Of a DNA stretch of 64,000 nt, positions 33,405 to 41,813 are shown in pieces (the stretch's first letter is position 1; every line of letters starts with the position of its first letter). Source of the DNA: a bacterium. GTDB lineage: Bacteria > Eisenbacteria > RBG-16-71-46 > CAIMUX01. The stretch spans positions 1 to 64,000 of the forward strand of contig JAUIHP010000027.1 of assembly GCA_030431975.1 (NCBI GenBank). The letters are read 5' to 3'. The position numbers and the translations under genes are program-made. The notes below the pieces were generated by a model. That model was not told the origin of the DNA and made no database searches. It was given only the letters and a program-made list of their open reading frames with translations.

Positions 33405-34604
33405 CTAAAGGTGAAACGTTGCGTCGAGACTGAGAACGGGTTCGGTCAGGGACAGATCCGTCCGGATGAGCCCCGCCAATCGAATGTTCTTCCGCTCGTA
33501 CTCTAGTCCCCAGGCAAAGGCGTCCCTCGTCGTCCAACGGGCACGGTAGTTGGAAATGCCGCCTCCCTGTTCGTCGTAGTCGTACACACGCGAGACGCTG
33601 GCATTGATCCGGAGTTGACGGCTGACCTGCGTTGCCACTCCCGTCGAGGTTCGCACGATCCGAGTCTCGAACGACGAGACACCCGGCTCCTGCCCCTCAC
33701 GAGTGAAGACGTTGGACAGGTTGTTTGCGGCATAGTCAACCGCCAGGAAGATCCGACCTCTCTTGCGGTCGTGATTCATGATGACCCCAGCGAATCCGGT
33801 GTGTCCGTACACTTCCCGTGTCCCCGTCTCGGTCAACCCAAGCCTCTCGTACTCGAGCTCCTGACGACGATCGGTGAACCCGCCCATGGCTACGAAGTTG
33901 TTCCGACGTCCGAACTCGGTCCCGAATCGAGCGGCAAATGTGAACCGTGGATCGGTAACGAGCTCGTCCCGATACCGGGGCTCATCCAGCCGCTCGTCGA
34001 CGAGCTTCCGTTCGAAGCTCGGGAAGACGACACCGGCCGTGGCCTCGAAGAACTCGTCGCCTTGGCCGGCCCCGGCGCTGACGCGCGCGTGGAACTCGGA
34101 ACGATCCTGTTCCAGATCCGGCCCGCCGCGGTCTTCCACCGAACCGTCCAGATTGAAGCCCACGCTCAGGCCGAATCGGGAAACGTCGCCGCCTGTGGAG
34201 AAGGCCAGGATCTGCTCCGTCTCGAACGAGTCGAAGGTTGGTCCGCTCGTCGACAGCCAACCGACGGCGTGGTCCTCATTCGCCAACGTCACAATGAAGG
34301 ATTCGTTCTGTTGCAGGTCGAAGGCCGCGATTCCCGTGCGACGTTCCATCCGATGTGGAAAGAGAAACGCTGCTTCATACCCGTCTACCAGAAGAAGTGA
34401 AGACGTCTGGAACGAGCGCGAGCGAGCGCTCGCGACGGGCTCGACCGCAGAAGAAATCGAGGAGTCAAAAGGCGCCGCGACACAGGCTGTGGCCGCAATG
34501 ACAACGGCAATTGTCCTCTGTGCCAGGCCCGTGGAGCGTCGTATAGGCGAGAACAAGTAACAACGAAGACCTGCACCGGCGGCGTTTCCGAAAAGACACA
34601 TCAT
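33405..34604 (-). CDS. Putative outer-membrane beta-barrel protein
   Basis: This 399-residue protein has ATG at 34604 preceded by AAGGAG. A signal peptide lies about 20-50 residues in (RRSTGLAQRTIAVVIAATACVAAP). The mature part alternates short amphipathic strands with turns and ends in DLSLTEPVLSLDATFHL, a terminal strand suited to barrel insertion. Typical strands are GLSVGFNLDGS, FHARVSAGAGQ, FTFAARFGTEFGRRNNFVAMGGF and RGRIFLAVDYAANNLS. No specific porin family is recognised. It is last of a same-strand group with the M28 and M16 genes (142-bp gap) and may be transcribed with them. Confidence 0.65.
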   Translation of the reverse strand: MMCLFGNAAGAGLRCYLFSPIRRSTGLAQRTIAVVIAATACVAAPFDSSISSAVEPVASARSRSFQTSSLLLVDGYEAAFLFPHRMERRTGIAAFDLQQNESFIVTLANEDHAVGWLSTSGPTFDSFETEQILAFSTGGDVSRFGLSVGFNLDGSVEDRGGPDLEQDRSEFHARVSAGAGQGDEFFEATAGVVFPSFERKLVDERLDEPRYRDELVTDPRFTFAARFGTEFGRRNNFVAMGGFTDRRQELEYERLGLTETGTREVYGHTGFAGVIMNHDRKRGRIFLAVDYAANNLSNVFTREGQEPGVSSFETRIVRTSTGVATQVSRQLRINASVSRVYDYDEQGGGISNYRARWTTRDAFAWGLEYERKNIRLAGLIRTDLSLTEPVLSLDATFHL

Positions 34605-34746
34605 GGCAACTCCTTGGATCGACCAGGCCGAGAGGGAAAGCCTGAACCCACAATTCAGGGAGAAACCGTCCCAGGCTTGGAAGCGGACGGTCATCTCCAG
34701 CTATGTTGTGTCCTGGTCCAACCGAAGGGGCAGAGCCTGCTTCCGG

Positions 34747-36333
34747 TCACTGCCCCCGAAACGCGATCTGCTTGTCCATCTGCGACAGCGCTCTCACGAC
34801 ACCGTAGATGTACCGGGCGTTGCGGCCCAACGAACCGAGGTGGATCTTGTCGGGAGTGTCCATGGGTGTCCCGATGTCCCCGGTAGCGCCGCCGAAGAAC
34901 GTCAGCACCGGAACGTCCTTCTTGTAGAACGGAATGTGATCACCGACGTTGGCGACGTCTTTGTCGTTCTTGAGTTCCACCGGCGCCCGAACGTTGTCGT
35001 TGACCAGCTGCAACACCTCGACCAATCCGTCGCCGCTTCCGCTTCCGAACGCATGAAGAGCACTCTGGTTGTTGGTTCCGAGGATGTGCATGTTGACAAA
35101 GGCGGTCATCCGGTCGAACGGCAGGAGGTCGCTTCGGGTCAACGTCTCGGCCCCGGCATGTGTCATGTGGTGTCCGGAGAGCGCGACGAAGTAGACGGTC
35201 TTCTCGGGCTGCGGCATCTTCTTCAGTGCACGCGCCACCTCGATGAGCGTAGCGACGCCGGATGCATTTCCGTTGGCTCCGGGATGAAGCACGGCCACCG
35301 AGTTGTCCGGTCCCATTCCGTAGCCGTCGAAATGCGAGGCCAGGACGACAGCATCCTCCGTCCGACCGGGAATCTTGGCGATGACGTTGGTCAGGACCGA
35401 TTCCAGTCGGCGAAGCTTGACCATCATCTCGACTTTGTTTGGGAGGTCGGAAGACAGCGGCTGGTATCGCTTGTCGATGTCGCGCTGAAGGTTCGCAAGC
35501 TGGACGCCGGCGGGCTCGAGGAGTGACTGCGCTGCGCTCGCGCCCATTTGCACGACCATGATTCCGGTGTTGAGGAAGCCGGCCTCGGAAGAGATGCGCC
35601 AGACCTGATCGGGACGTTTCGCATAGAGCGGCCCCGGCGTCAGGATGAGCCCGGCAGCTCCATGCTCCCGCGCAACTTCGGCTTTCCGGTAGAGATCGCT
35701 GTGAAGCGTCGGGCTGGTTCCATCGAACGGACTGTCCGGATCTCGCATCCCGGGCTCGCCCAGAAACGCCAGAACGATCTTGCCGGTGACATCGAGTCCG
35801 GCGTAGTCGTCGTAGTCGAGATCCGGGGCGGTGATGCCATAGCCGGCGAAAACGAGGTCACCAGTGTGATGTCCGTCTGCGGACATGCCCAAGGGTGTGT
35901 AGTGGACGTTGTACTCGTAGCCGCGGTTCAGGTCTTGAAGGCCGATCACCCCCTGGACGCGAACTCCGCTCGACGCCAAGACACGTTGGGTAAAGCCGTC
36001 CCGGCCCGCGGGCTCGAGACCCATATCCTCGAACTGCTCCCGGATGTATTCGGCGGCCTTGGCGGCACCTTCCGAACCGGCGGAGCGGCCTTGAAGGTCT
36101 TCCGAGGCGAGGAAGTTCACGTGTTTCATCATGGCCGACGTCTCGATGCTGGATGCTCCGACGGCGACTTCCCGCCCCGACGACTGGGCCAGGGCCCAAC
36201 CCGGAGCGAATCCGATCGAAACTGTGGCAACCGTGGTGACCATCGCTGCCGTGGCGGCCATAGCTACCGTCGCGGCCGGGGCGACCCTCGCGTATGCCGC
36301 CGCCATGACGTCCCGAACCCCCGAAACCCTCAT
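34747..36333 (-). CDS. M28-family peptidase homologue lacking most zinc ligands (probable pseudoenzyme)
   Basis: This 528-residue protein has ATG at 36333 after AAGGAG. It has a signal peptide and a PA-type insert (VTGKIVLAFLGEPG... EHGAAGLILTPGP). The M28 core aligns clearly to active homologues, but metal ligands are changed. ASHFD keeps the first His. PGANGNASG has Gly where the bridging Asp is expected. VALSGHHMTHAG has HH where active enzymes have the catalytic and metal-binding EE. VNMHILG has His for the Asp ligand, and GTPMDTPDK lacks the final His. The scaffold (FVxLSG, NASGVATLIEVARAL, TPDKI) is intact. The protein is probably exported and folded but not a normal aminopeptidase. It follows the M16 gene by 32 bp. 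Confidence 0.85.
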   Translation of the reverse strand: MRVSGVRDVMAAAYARVAPAATVAMAATAAMVTTVATVSIGFAPGWALAQSSGREVAVGASSIETSAMMKHVNFLASEDLQGRSAGSEGAAKAAEYIREQFEDMGLEPAGRDGFTQRVLASSGVRVQGVIGLQDLNRGYEYNVHYTPLGMSADGHHTGDLVFAGYGITAPDLDYDDYAGLDVTGKIVLAFLGEPGMRDPDSPFDGTSPTLHSDLYRKAEVAREHGAAGLILTPGPLYAKRPDQVWRISSEAGFLNTGIMVVQMGASAAQSLLEPAGVQLANLQRDIDKRYQPLSSDLPNKVEMMVKLRRLESVLTNVIAKIPGRTEDAVVLASHFDGYGMGPDNSVAVLHPGANGNASGVATLIEVARALKKMPQPEKTVYFVALSGHHMTHAGAETLTRSDLLPFDRMTAFVNMHILGTNNQSALHAFGSGSGDGLVEVLQLVNDNVRAPVELKNDKDVANVGDHIPFYKKDVPVLTFFGGATGDIGTPMDTPDKIHLGSLGRNARYIYGVVRALSQMDKQIAFRGQ

Positions 36334-36365
36334 GCTCTCCTTCGCCTCCCTGTGCGATTCCAACT

Positions 36366-39137
36366 CTATTCCGCAAACGTCCCGGCCAGAACGACGACGA
36401 ATCGCCCGGAACCGGTCACCGCTGCCGTCGCAGATTTGACCTCATCCAGCTTCTGCGAGCGAATCCTTTCGCCGAATCGGTCGACGTAGTCGGCGCCCAG
36501 CCCCAAACGTTCGGCCCGGAGCAACGCTCCGGCAATTTCCGGCTTGGTGCTGACCCGAATCGGGTAGGAACCGGCCTCGTACTCCATGGCCTTCTCGAAC
36601 TCGGGCGCGGTGATTTCACCGCCGCCGTCCGACAAGGCCGCAAAGATCGTCTCGACCCCGTCGACTGCGGCCGTCACGTTGTCGGGATGGACGCCCAGGG
36701 CCGCGTGAAATCGCCCCTGCCCCGGCAGGTTCTCGAACCAGCTGGATGCACCGTAGGTCAGTCCCTGATCATCACGCAACGAACGGTTCAGGCGGGAGGT
36801 AAAAGCTCCCCCGACGACCACATTTCCTAGATACCCGGCTTCGTATTCCGGAGTTCCGGGAGCGGGCCCCGGTCCGACGAAGACGATGTCGACCTGGGAC
36901 CGATCCTCCATCGGTACACGGATGATCGTGGGCTCCTCCGGAAAGCTCGCCTCCGGCGCCTCCAGCGAAAGCGGCGTTCCTGCAGGCAAGTTCGCCAGGG
37001 CGCGGGACAGGCCTTTCCGCGCGTCTTCCGCGGTGACATCACCTACGACAGCAAAGGTCCAGCGCGCGCCGTGGAGCAGCTCGTCATGAAACGTCCGGGC
37101 GTCCGCGGCGGTCAGCGACCGGATCCCCTCTTCGGTACCCGCCGTGTAGCGAGCCAGCGGCGAGTCCTCGCCGTAGATTTCGGAGAGCGCCCGGCGGTAG
37201 GCGACGGTGTAGGTCTCACCCTTGTCTTCCTTGAGCTGGGACAACTGACGCACCCTGGCCTGTTCGACAACGTCGGGATCGAAGCGGGGCCGCAGAATGA
37301 CGTCGCCGAGAATGTCCCACAGTGATTCCAGGTCTTCGCTGAGACAGCGTGCACGCAGTTCGATCCCGTCGGGACCGGCCCAGAATTCCAAATCGATCCC
37401 CAGGGACTCGACATACTCCGAGAACTCCTGCGCGGACCGTTCACCGGCTCCCGAGACGAGAGTCTCCGCGACGAGTGAAGCGACGCCTTCCTTTCCTTTC
37501 GGTTCCAGAAACAGACCACCGTCGACTCGGGCCCGCAGCCCCACGGTTGGGTTGGCGTGGCTCTCCTTGATGAGCAGGGTGACGCCATTGTCCAGAACCT
37601 GGCGTTCGGTCGAGACTTCGGTCTGAGCCAACGCTCCCCCTGCACTCTGTCGACCTCGGTGATCGCTGCGGGCACGCGCTCCCGACCCAACACCTCGCAC
37701 GTCAGACCTTCCCGCCGGTCCCGGGCGATCATCTTCTTCCCGCTCGATCCAACCGCCGGACTCCTGTCCGCGCGGAAGATAGAAACCGACGGTCCGGCTG
37801 TCCGCATGGAAGTACTTGCGGACGACACGAGTCACGTCCTCCGGAGTCACCGCGCCCAAGTCATCGAGGTAATTCTCGTGCAGCGCGTACCCGCCGACCG
37901 TTTCCGCCTCCCCGATCGAGAACATGAGATTGACGATGTCGTCGTAGGAAAACAGCGTTTCGACGCGCGCGCGCTTTCGTACGCGAGCCATCTCTTCGGC
38001 CGTGGGCGGCGTCTCGCGAAAGCGATCGAGTTCTTCATAGATTGCGGACTCGACCGCGTCCGGATTCGCTTCCTCGGTCAACATCGCGTAGACAAAGAAG
38101 AGATAGGGATCGGCCATGGGCTGGTTGTAGGCAGCGATCCAAACCGCTTCCCCGCTTTCGACGAGACGAGACTCCAGCCGACTGGCTTTGCCGTCCGAAA
38201 GCAACCGACCCAGGACATCGAGCGCCGCGCTGTCGGCATGATTTCGTTCGGGAGTCCGGAAAGCCATGCCCAGAAGCCGCGAGTTTCCATTCTCCCGAAT
38301 GAGGAAACGCCGCTCACCCTTCTGCGGTGGCTCCTGTGTCACGACTTGAAACTCGGAACGTCCGGGTTCGATGTCGGCAAAATGCTTTTCTGCCGTGGCC
38401 AGCATTTCCTCGGGAGGAACGTCCCCGAGAATGAGAAGGAACGCGTTGTCCGGACGGTAGAACGCGTTGTAGTAGTCGTGAATCTGTTCGGCGGTGGTGG
38501 CCTCGACGTCACTCTTCCAACCGATCGTCGGCCAGTGATACGGATGTTCCAGAATCGCGACAGAGCCGATCCGTTCGTCCAACTCGGTCCAGGGATCGTC
38601 CTCGCCCTTTTCCATCTCGTTGCGGACGACCGGCATCTCATCTTCCAGGTCCTGATCGGTGAAGAGAGCTCCGCGCATTCGGTCCGCTTCGAGCTCGAGC
38701 AGAAGATCGAGTTTGTCCTTGGCGATGACGGCGTAGTAGTTGGTTCGATCGAGCCAGGTCGTTGCGTTGTTCAGACCGCCGTTGGCCTCGAGCAGGTCGT
38801 CATAGACACCCTTGCCGTAGCGTGCGGTGCCTTTGAACATCATGTGTTCGAGCAGATGAGCCAACCCGGTCGTCCCGTTGGACTCGTGCTTCGTGCCGGC
38901 CTGATACCAGATCGACGCGCAAACGATCGGCGAGGTCGTGACCTCTTTCATAAGGATGCGCAGGCCGTTGTCGAGCTCGGCTTCGTAGATTCCGCTCGGC
39001 GAGGGGCCGGTCAGTTCGGCGGCATTCGCGGGAAGCCCGGCACTGACGAGGCCAAGCAGGTTCAGCAAGAGTGCAAGGCCGACAATCCGTCCCCCACGAG
39101 CGTCGCTGGAGGGATTGGCACAGCCGTTCCTGATCAT
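36366..39137 (-). CDS. M16 (insulinase/pitrilysin) zinc protease, two fused halves
   Basis: This 923-residue protein starts at ATG 39137 with AAGGAG about 9 bases upstream, in preference to longer frames. A signal peptide (RIVGLALLLNLLGLVSAGLPANA) targets the periplasm. The first half carries the inverted zinc motif GLAHLLEHMMFKGT (HxxEH) and a downstream ELEADRM with the third ligand Glu. The second half (from VLDNGVTLLIKES) lacks HxxEH and is the usual inactive M16C partner. Between them lies an Arg/Gly-rich linker (REEDDRPGPAGRSDVRGVGSG). The two halves form a clamshell that degrades unfolded peptides. It is the promoter-proximal gene of M16-M28-barrel and is divergent from the HEAT-cyclophilin gene. 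Confidence 0.9.
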   Translation of the reverse strand: MIRNGCANPSSDARGGRIVGLALLLNLLGLVSAGLPANAAELTGPSPSGIYEAELDNGLRILMKEVTTSPIVCASIWYQAGTKHESNGTTGLAHLLEHMMFKGTARYGKGVYDDLLEANGGLNNATTWLDRTNYYAVIAKDKLDLLLELEADRMRGALFTDQDLEDEMPVVRNEMEKGEDDPWTELDERIGSVAILEHPYHWPTIGWKSDVEATTAEQIHDYYNAFYRPDNAFLLILGDVPPEEMLATAEKHFADIEPGRSEFQVVTQEPPQKGERRFLIRENGNSRLLGMAFRTPERNHADSAALDVLGRLLSDGKASRLESRLVESGEAVWIAAYNQPMADPYLFFVYAMLTEEANPDAVESAIYEELDRFRETPPTAEEMARVRKRARVETLFSYDDIVNLMFSIGEAETVGGYALHENYLDDLGAVTPEDVTRVVRKYFHADSRTVGFYLPRGQESGGWIEREEDDRPGPAGRSDVRGVGSGARARSDHRGRQSAGGALAQTEVSTERQVLDNGVTLLIKESHANPTVGLRARVDGGLFLEPKGKEGVASLVAETLVSGAGERSAQEFSEYVESLGIDLEFWAGPDGIELRARCLSEDLESLWDILGDVILRPRFDPDVVEQARVRQLSQLKEDKGETYTVAYRRALSEIYGEDSPLARYTAGTEEGIRSLTAADARTFHDELLHGARWTFAVVGDVTAEDARKGLSRALANLPAGTPLSLEAPEASFPEEPTIIRVPMEDRSQVDIVFVGPGPAPGTPEYEAGYLGNVVVGGAFTSRLNRSLRDDQGLTYGASSWFENLPGQGRFHAALGVHPDNVTAAVDGVETIFAALSDGGGEITAPEFEKAMEYEAGSYPIRVSTKPEIAGALLRAERLGLGADYVDRFGERIRSQKLDEVKSATAAVTGSGRFVVVLAGTFAE

Positions 39138-39233
39138 CTCGATAACTCCTTCCATGGAGGTTCGCCCGGTCGCGGAAAAAGGAGAGTAGCCTGCCTCCCG
39201 AGCGGTGAGAAACCCTCCATTCGGGCTCACGTT

Positions 39234-39251
39234 CGGTGTCACATGACACCG
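39234..39251. promoter_or_regulatory. Palindrome in divergent promoter region
   Basis: CGGTGTCA-CA-TGACACCG is a perfect 8-bp inverted repeat midway between the divergent M16 and HEAT-cyclophilin starts, 97 bp upstream of one and 191 bp upstream of the other. It suits a shared dimeric regulator. Confidence 0.45.
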
Positions 39252-39345
39252 GGGGCTCGGTGAGGGAGACCGGTCCCGCATCTCCCACCAGGCGCCCGGT
39301 GGGAGAAACCGTTCCCGCATGTCGCACCGGGCGCTCGGCGGCGTG
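39243..39345. repeat. Degenerate ~39-bp tandem repeat
   Basis: Two and a half imperfect copies begin at about 39243, 39281 and 39320. They share AT(G/C)(A/T)C(A/C/G)CACC, GCTCGGTG-like and CCGTTCCCGC blocks. With the palindrome at 39234-39251 this is all I see in the 304-bp spacer 39138-39441. Confidence 0.6.
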
Positions 39346-39441
39346 TCGGCACAATCCCCCTTGGGGTGTCCTCAGAGCTTGCCTCGTCTTTAGAGGATGG
39401 GCACCCTCTCCAGAAGCCGTTTCGGCCAAGGAGGCGCACAA

Positions 39442-41640
39442 ATGAAACGATTCCCGGATGTCACCACGCTCACCCCGAAGAGAACCGGCCTTACCGCCGG
39501 CATGATCGGGCTCGCGGTTCTGATCTCCGAGCCCGTCGATGTCGTGGAGCGGGGTTTGGGACTTGGAATGGGCTCCGGTTCGACCGCCTGGGCCATGGAC
39601 CGGGAGACCGAAGCCCGGATCATCGCGCAGGAAGACCGTCGGGAAGTCGACGCCACGTTGCTCGACCTCTTGAGCCACGAGGACGCGAAGACCCGGGGCC
39701 GCGCCGCTCTCGCCCTCGGTCGGATCGGCCGCAGCGAGGACGTTGCCCGGCTGGCCTCCGTTTTGCAGGACGAAGACGCGGGGGTCCGAGAATGGGCGGC
39801 CTTCGCTCTGGGTGAAATCGAGGACTCGACCGCAGCCATGATCCTGGAGACCCACCTCGTCTCGGGGCACGAGCAGAATCCGGTCGTTCGGGAACTGGCC
39901 GTTGAAGGTCTGGGCAAGCTGGGGCGCGGAAAGGAAGGTTGCCTGGCCGCCCTGCGCGACGGAAGTGAGCAGGTCCAGGCGCGGGCTCTTCTGGCCGCCT
40001 GGAGAATTCCGGGAGCCACGCCCGTCGACGAGATCCTGCAGATGTCGAACCACAAGAAGGACGAACTTCGCTGGACCGCAGCCTACTGCCTGATGCGAAT
40101 GGCCGGCGCGCCGGCCTCGGGCCGGACGGCCATTCCGGAGGGGGAGGAGCTGAGTGACGACGACAAGACACGAATCGCGGATCGCCTGCTCGAGATGACT
40201 CAGGAGGAGGACGCCCGAGTCCTGATGCAAGCCCTTCGAGGGCTACGGACCCGACCCGACGAAAAGGTGACGGCACGACTTCTGGAAATGGCCGACCACA
40301 GGGACTGGCGCGTTCGCGTCGAAACGTGGCGTGCGCTGACGGGGACGGAGGAGCCGCGCCAGATTCCGAACACCACGTGGAGTACGGGCCTGGAAGACTC
40401 GCAGCCAAACGTCGTGGCCGTCGTGGTCGAGGCGCTGGCCAAGGCCTCCGTCGCCCAGTTCGCGGAGACGCAGCTGCAACGCTTCCTCGGCGACGAGCGT
40501 CCGAGAATTCGCGAACTCGCCGTCGGCGCGTGGGCGGCGCGACTTCGTTCCATCGAGGCGCAGGACTCCGATGAGATAGAGGCAAAACTCACCTCGTTCT
40601 TCAAGGCAGTCGAACCGCTTCGATCCGACCCGCAATGGACCGTCCGCGCCGCCTGCATCGGCCTGACCGACCTTCTCCCCGAAGAACAGCGCGGCGACTT
40701 TCTGCGGCCCCTGACCGAGGACGTTCCCGCCGTGGCCAAGCTCGCCGTCGGCCCGTATCTCGAGTGGAAGGCTTCGTCGAAAGACGGAATCATTTCGCAG
40801 GACGTGCTTCAGCCTGAACTGGACCGATTCCTGGAAGCGGACGACCCGATGGTGGTCCTGATGGCCATGGGTAAGCTGACCGAACTCTTCGAAGCCGAGG
40901 AAGCGGACTCGACGACCGGAACGCCGGATTGGGCTCCGGTGGCCACCACAATAAAAAACGTTCGCGACCGAGCCCAGGATCCCCTCTGGTCGGACGTTCG
41001 GCAGGCCATCGCCGGAGAGGCCGGCAAGCATCTCGAACAACCGGGGATGCGCGACCTGGTCGACGCGGCCCTCGACGACCCAAGCTTCGTCGTACGTCGA
41101 GAAGCCGTCCAGGCACTGGAAGAAGCCGGAGAAACCCCGAGGCGGCAGGCCGAACCGATCGACGCCCGCCACTCCCACTCGGATTACCTCCGGATCCTCG
41201 AGTGGGCAGCGAAAGACCACCGCCTGGTCATCGAAACCGACGCCGGCACGCTGGAGGCCCGACTCTTCAGCGCAGACGCCCCGATGACCTGCTGGAACCT
41301 GGCCCAGCTTGCGCAAACGGGATATTTCGACGACGGCGCCTGGCACCGGGTCGTCCCCAACTTCGTTCTGCAGGACGGATGCCCCCGCGGAGACGGTTGG
41401 GGCGGCCCCGGGCACGAGATCCGCTGCGAAATCAACCGCCACCGCTACCAAAGAGGCGCTCTGGGCATGGCGCTGGCCGGCAAGGACACGGGCGGAAGCC
41501 AGTTTTTCTTCACCCACTCGTCGCAACCACACCTCGACGGCGGCTACACCGTCTTCGGCGAAATCGTGCGAGGCCGCGACGTGGCCGATCGCGTCGCACA
41601 GGGAGACGGAATTCAACGCATACGCGTGGTCAACGATTGA
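39442..41640 (+). CDS. HEAT-repeat protein fused to a cyclophilin-type peptidyl-prolyl isomerase
   Basis: This 732-residue protein has ATG at 39442 after AAGGAGG. A hydrophobic N-terminal stretch (GLTAGMIGLAVLISE) may export or anchor it. Residues ~60-560 are HEAT-like repeats (TRGRAALALGRIGRSEDVARLASVL, VREWAAFALGEI, VRELAVEGLGKL). The C-terminal ~165 residues are a cyclophilin: APMTCWNLAQLAQTGYFDDGAWHRVVPNFVLQDGCPRGDGWGGPG and GGSQFFFTHSSQPHLDGGYTVFGEIV. The key catalytic Arg sits in HRVVPNFVLQ. HEAT repeats would bind a client and the isomerase would act on its proline bonds, a plausible envelope folding factor. It is divergent from the M16 protease gene. Confidence 0.88.
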   Translation: MKRFPDVTTLTPKRTGLTAGMIGLAVLISEPVDVVERGLGLGMGSGSTAWAMDRETEARIIAQEDRREVDATLLDLLSHEDAKTRGRAALALGRIGRSEDVARLASVLQDEDAGVREWAAFALGEIEDSTAAMILETHLVSGHEQNPVVRELAVEGLGKLGRGKEGCLAALRDGSEQVQARALLAAWRIPGATPVDEILQMSNHKKDELRWTAAYCLMRMAGAPASGRTAIPEGEELSDDDKTRIADRLLEMTQEEDARVLMQALRGLRTRPDEKVTARLLEMADHRDWRVRVETWRALTGTEEPRQIPNTTWSTGLEDSQPNVVAVVVEALAKASVAQFAETQLQRFLGDERPRIRELAVGAWAARLRSIEAQDSDEIEAKLTSFFKAVEPLRSDPQWTVRAACIGLTDLLPEEQRGDFLRPLTEDVPAVAKLAVGPYLEWKASSKDGIISQDVLQPELDRFLEADDPMVVLMAMGKLTELFEAEEADSTTGTPDWAPVATTIKNVRDRAQDPLWSDVRQAIAGEAGKHLEQPGMRDLVDAALDDPSFVVRREAVQALEEAGETPRRQAEPIDARHSHSDYLRILEWAAKDHRLVIETDAGTLEARLFSADAPMTCWNLAQLAQTGYFDDGAWHRVVPNFVLQDGCPRGDGWGGPGHEIRCEINRHRYQRGALGMALAGKDTGGSQFFFTHSSQPHLDGGYTVFGEIVRGRDVADRVAQGDGIQRIRVVND

Positions 41641-41682
41641 GGGACAACCGCCGATGGAACGCAAAGAGGCGGACCGACCGCG

Positions 41683-41714
41683 ATCGGCAAATTTTGCCGA
41701 TTCGATGCTATTCT
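41683..41714 (+). promoter_or_regulatory. Dyad plus extended -10 before the TPR-TonB gene
   Basis: ATCGGCAA (41683-41690) and TTGCCGAT (41694-41701) form a perfect 8-bp inverted repeat. Just after it TGCTATTCT (41706-41714) matches an extended -10. The dyad covers the -35 position, as an operator would. It lies 100 bp upstream of the ATG at 41814. Confidence 0.4.
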
Positions 41715-41813
41715 CTCGGCGTGACGGCTGAATAACAGCCGCTTCTCATCATCTAGGGACTGCCGGGATGCCAGTCGCGGGCCGCCGAGGCCCGACCTTG
41801 AAGGGAATTCGAT

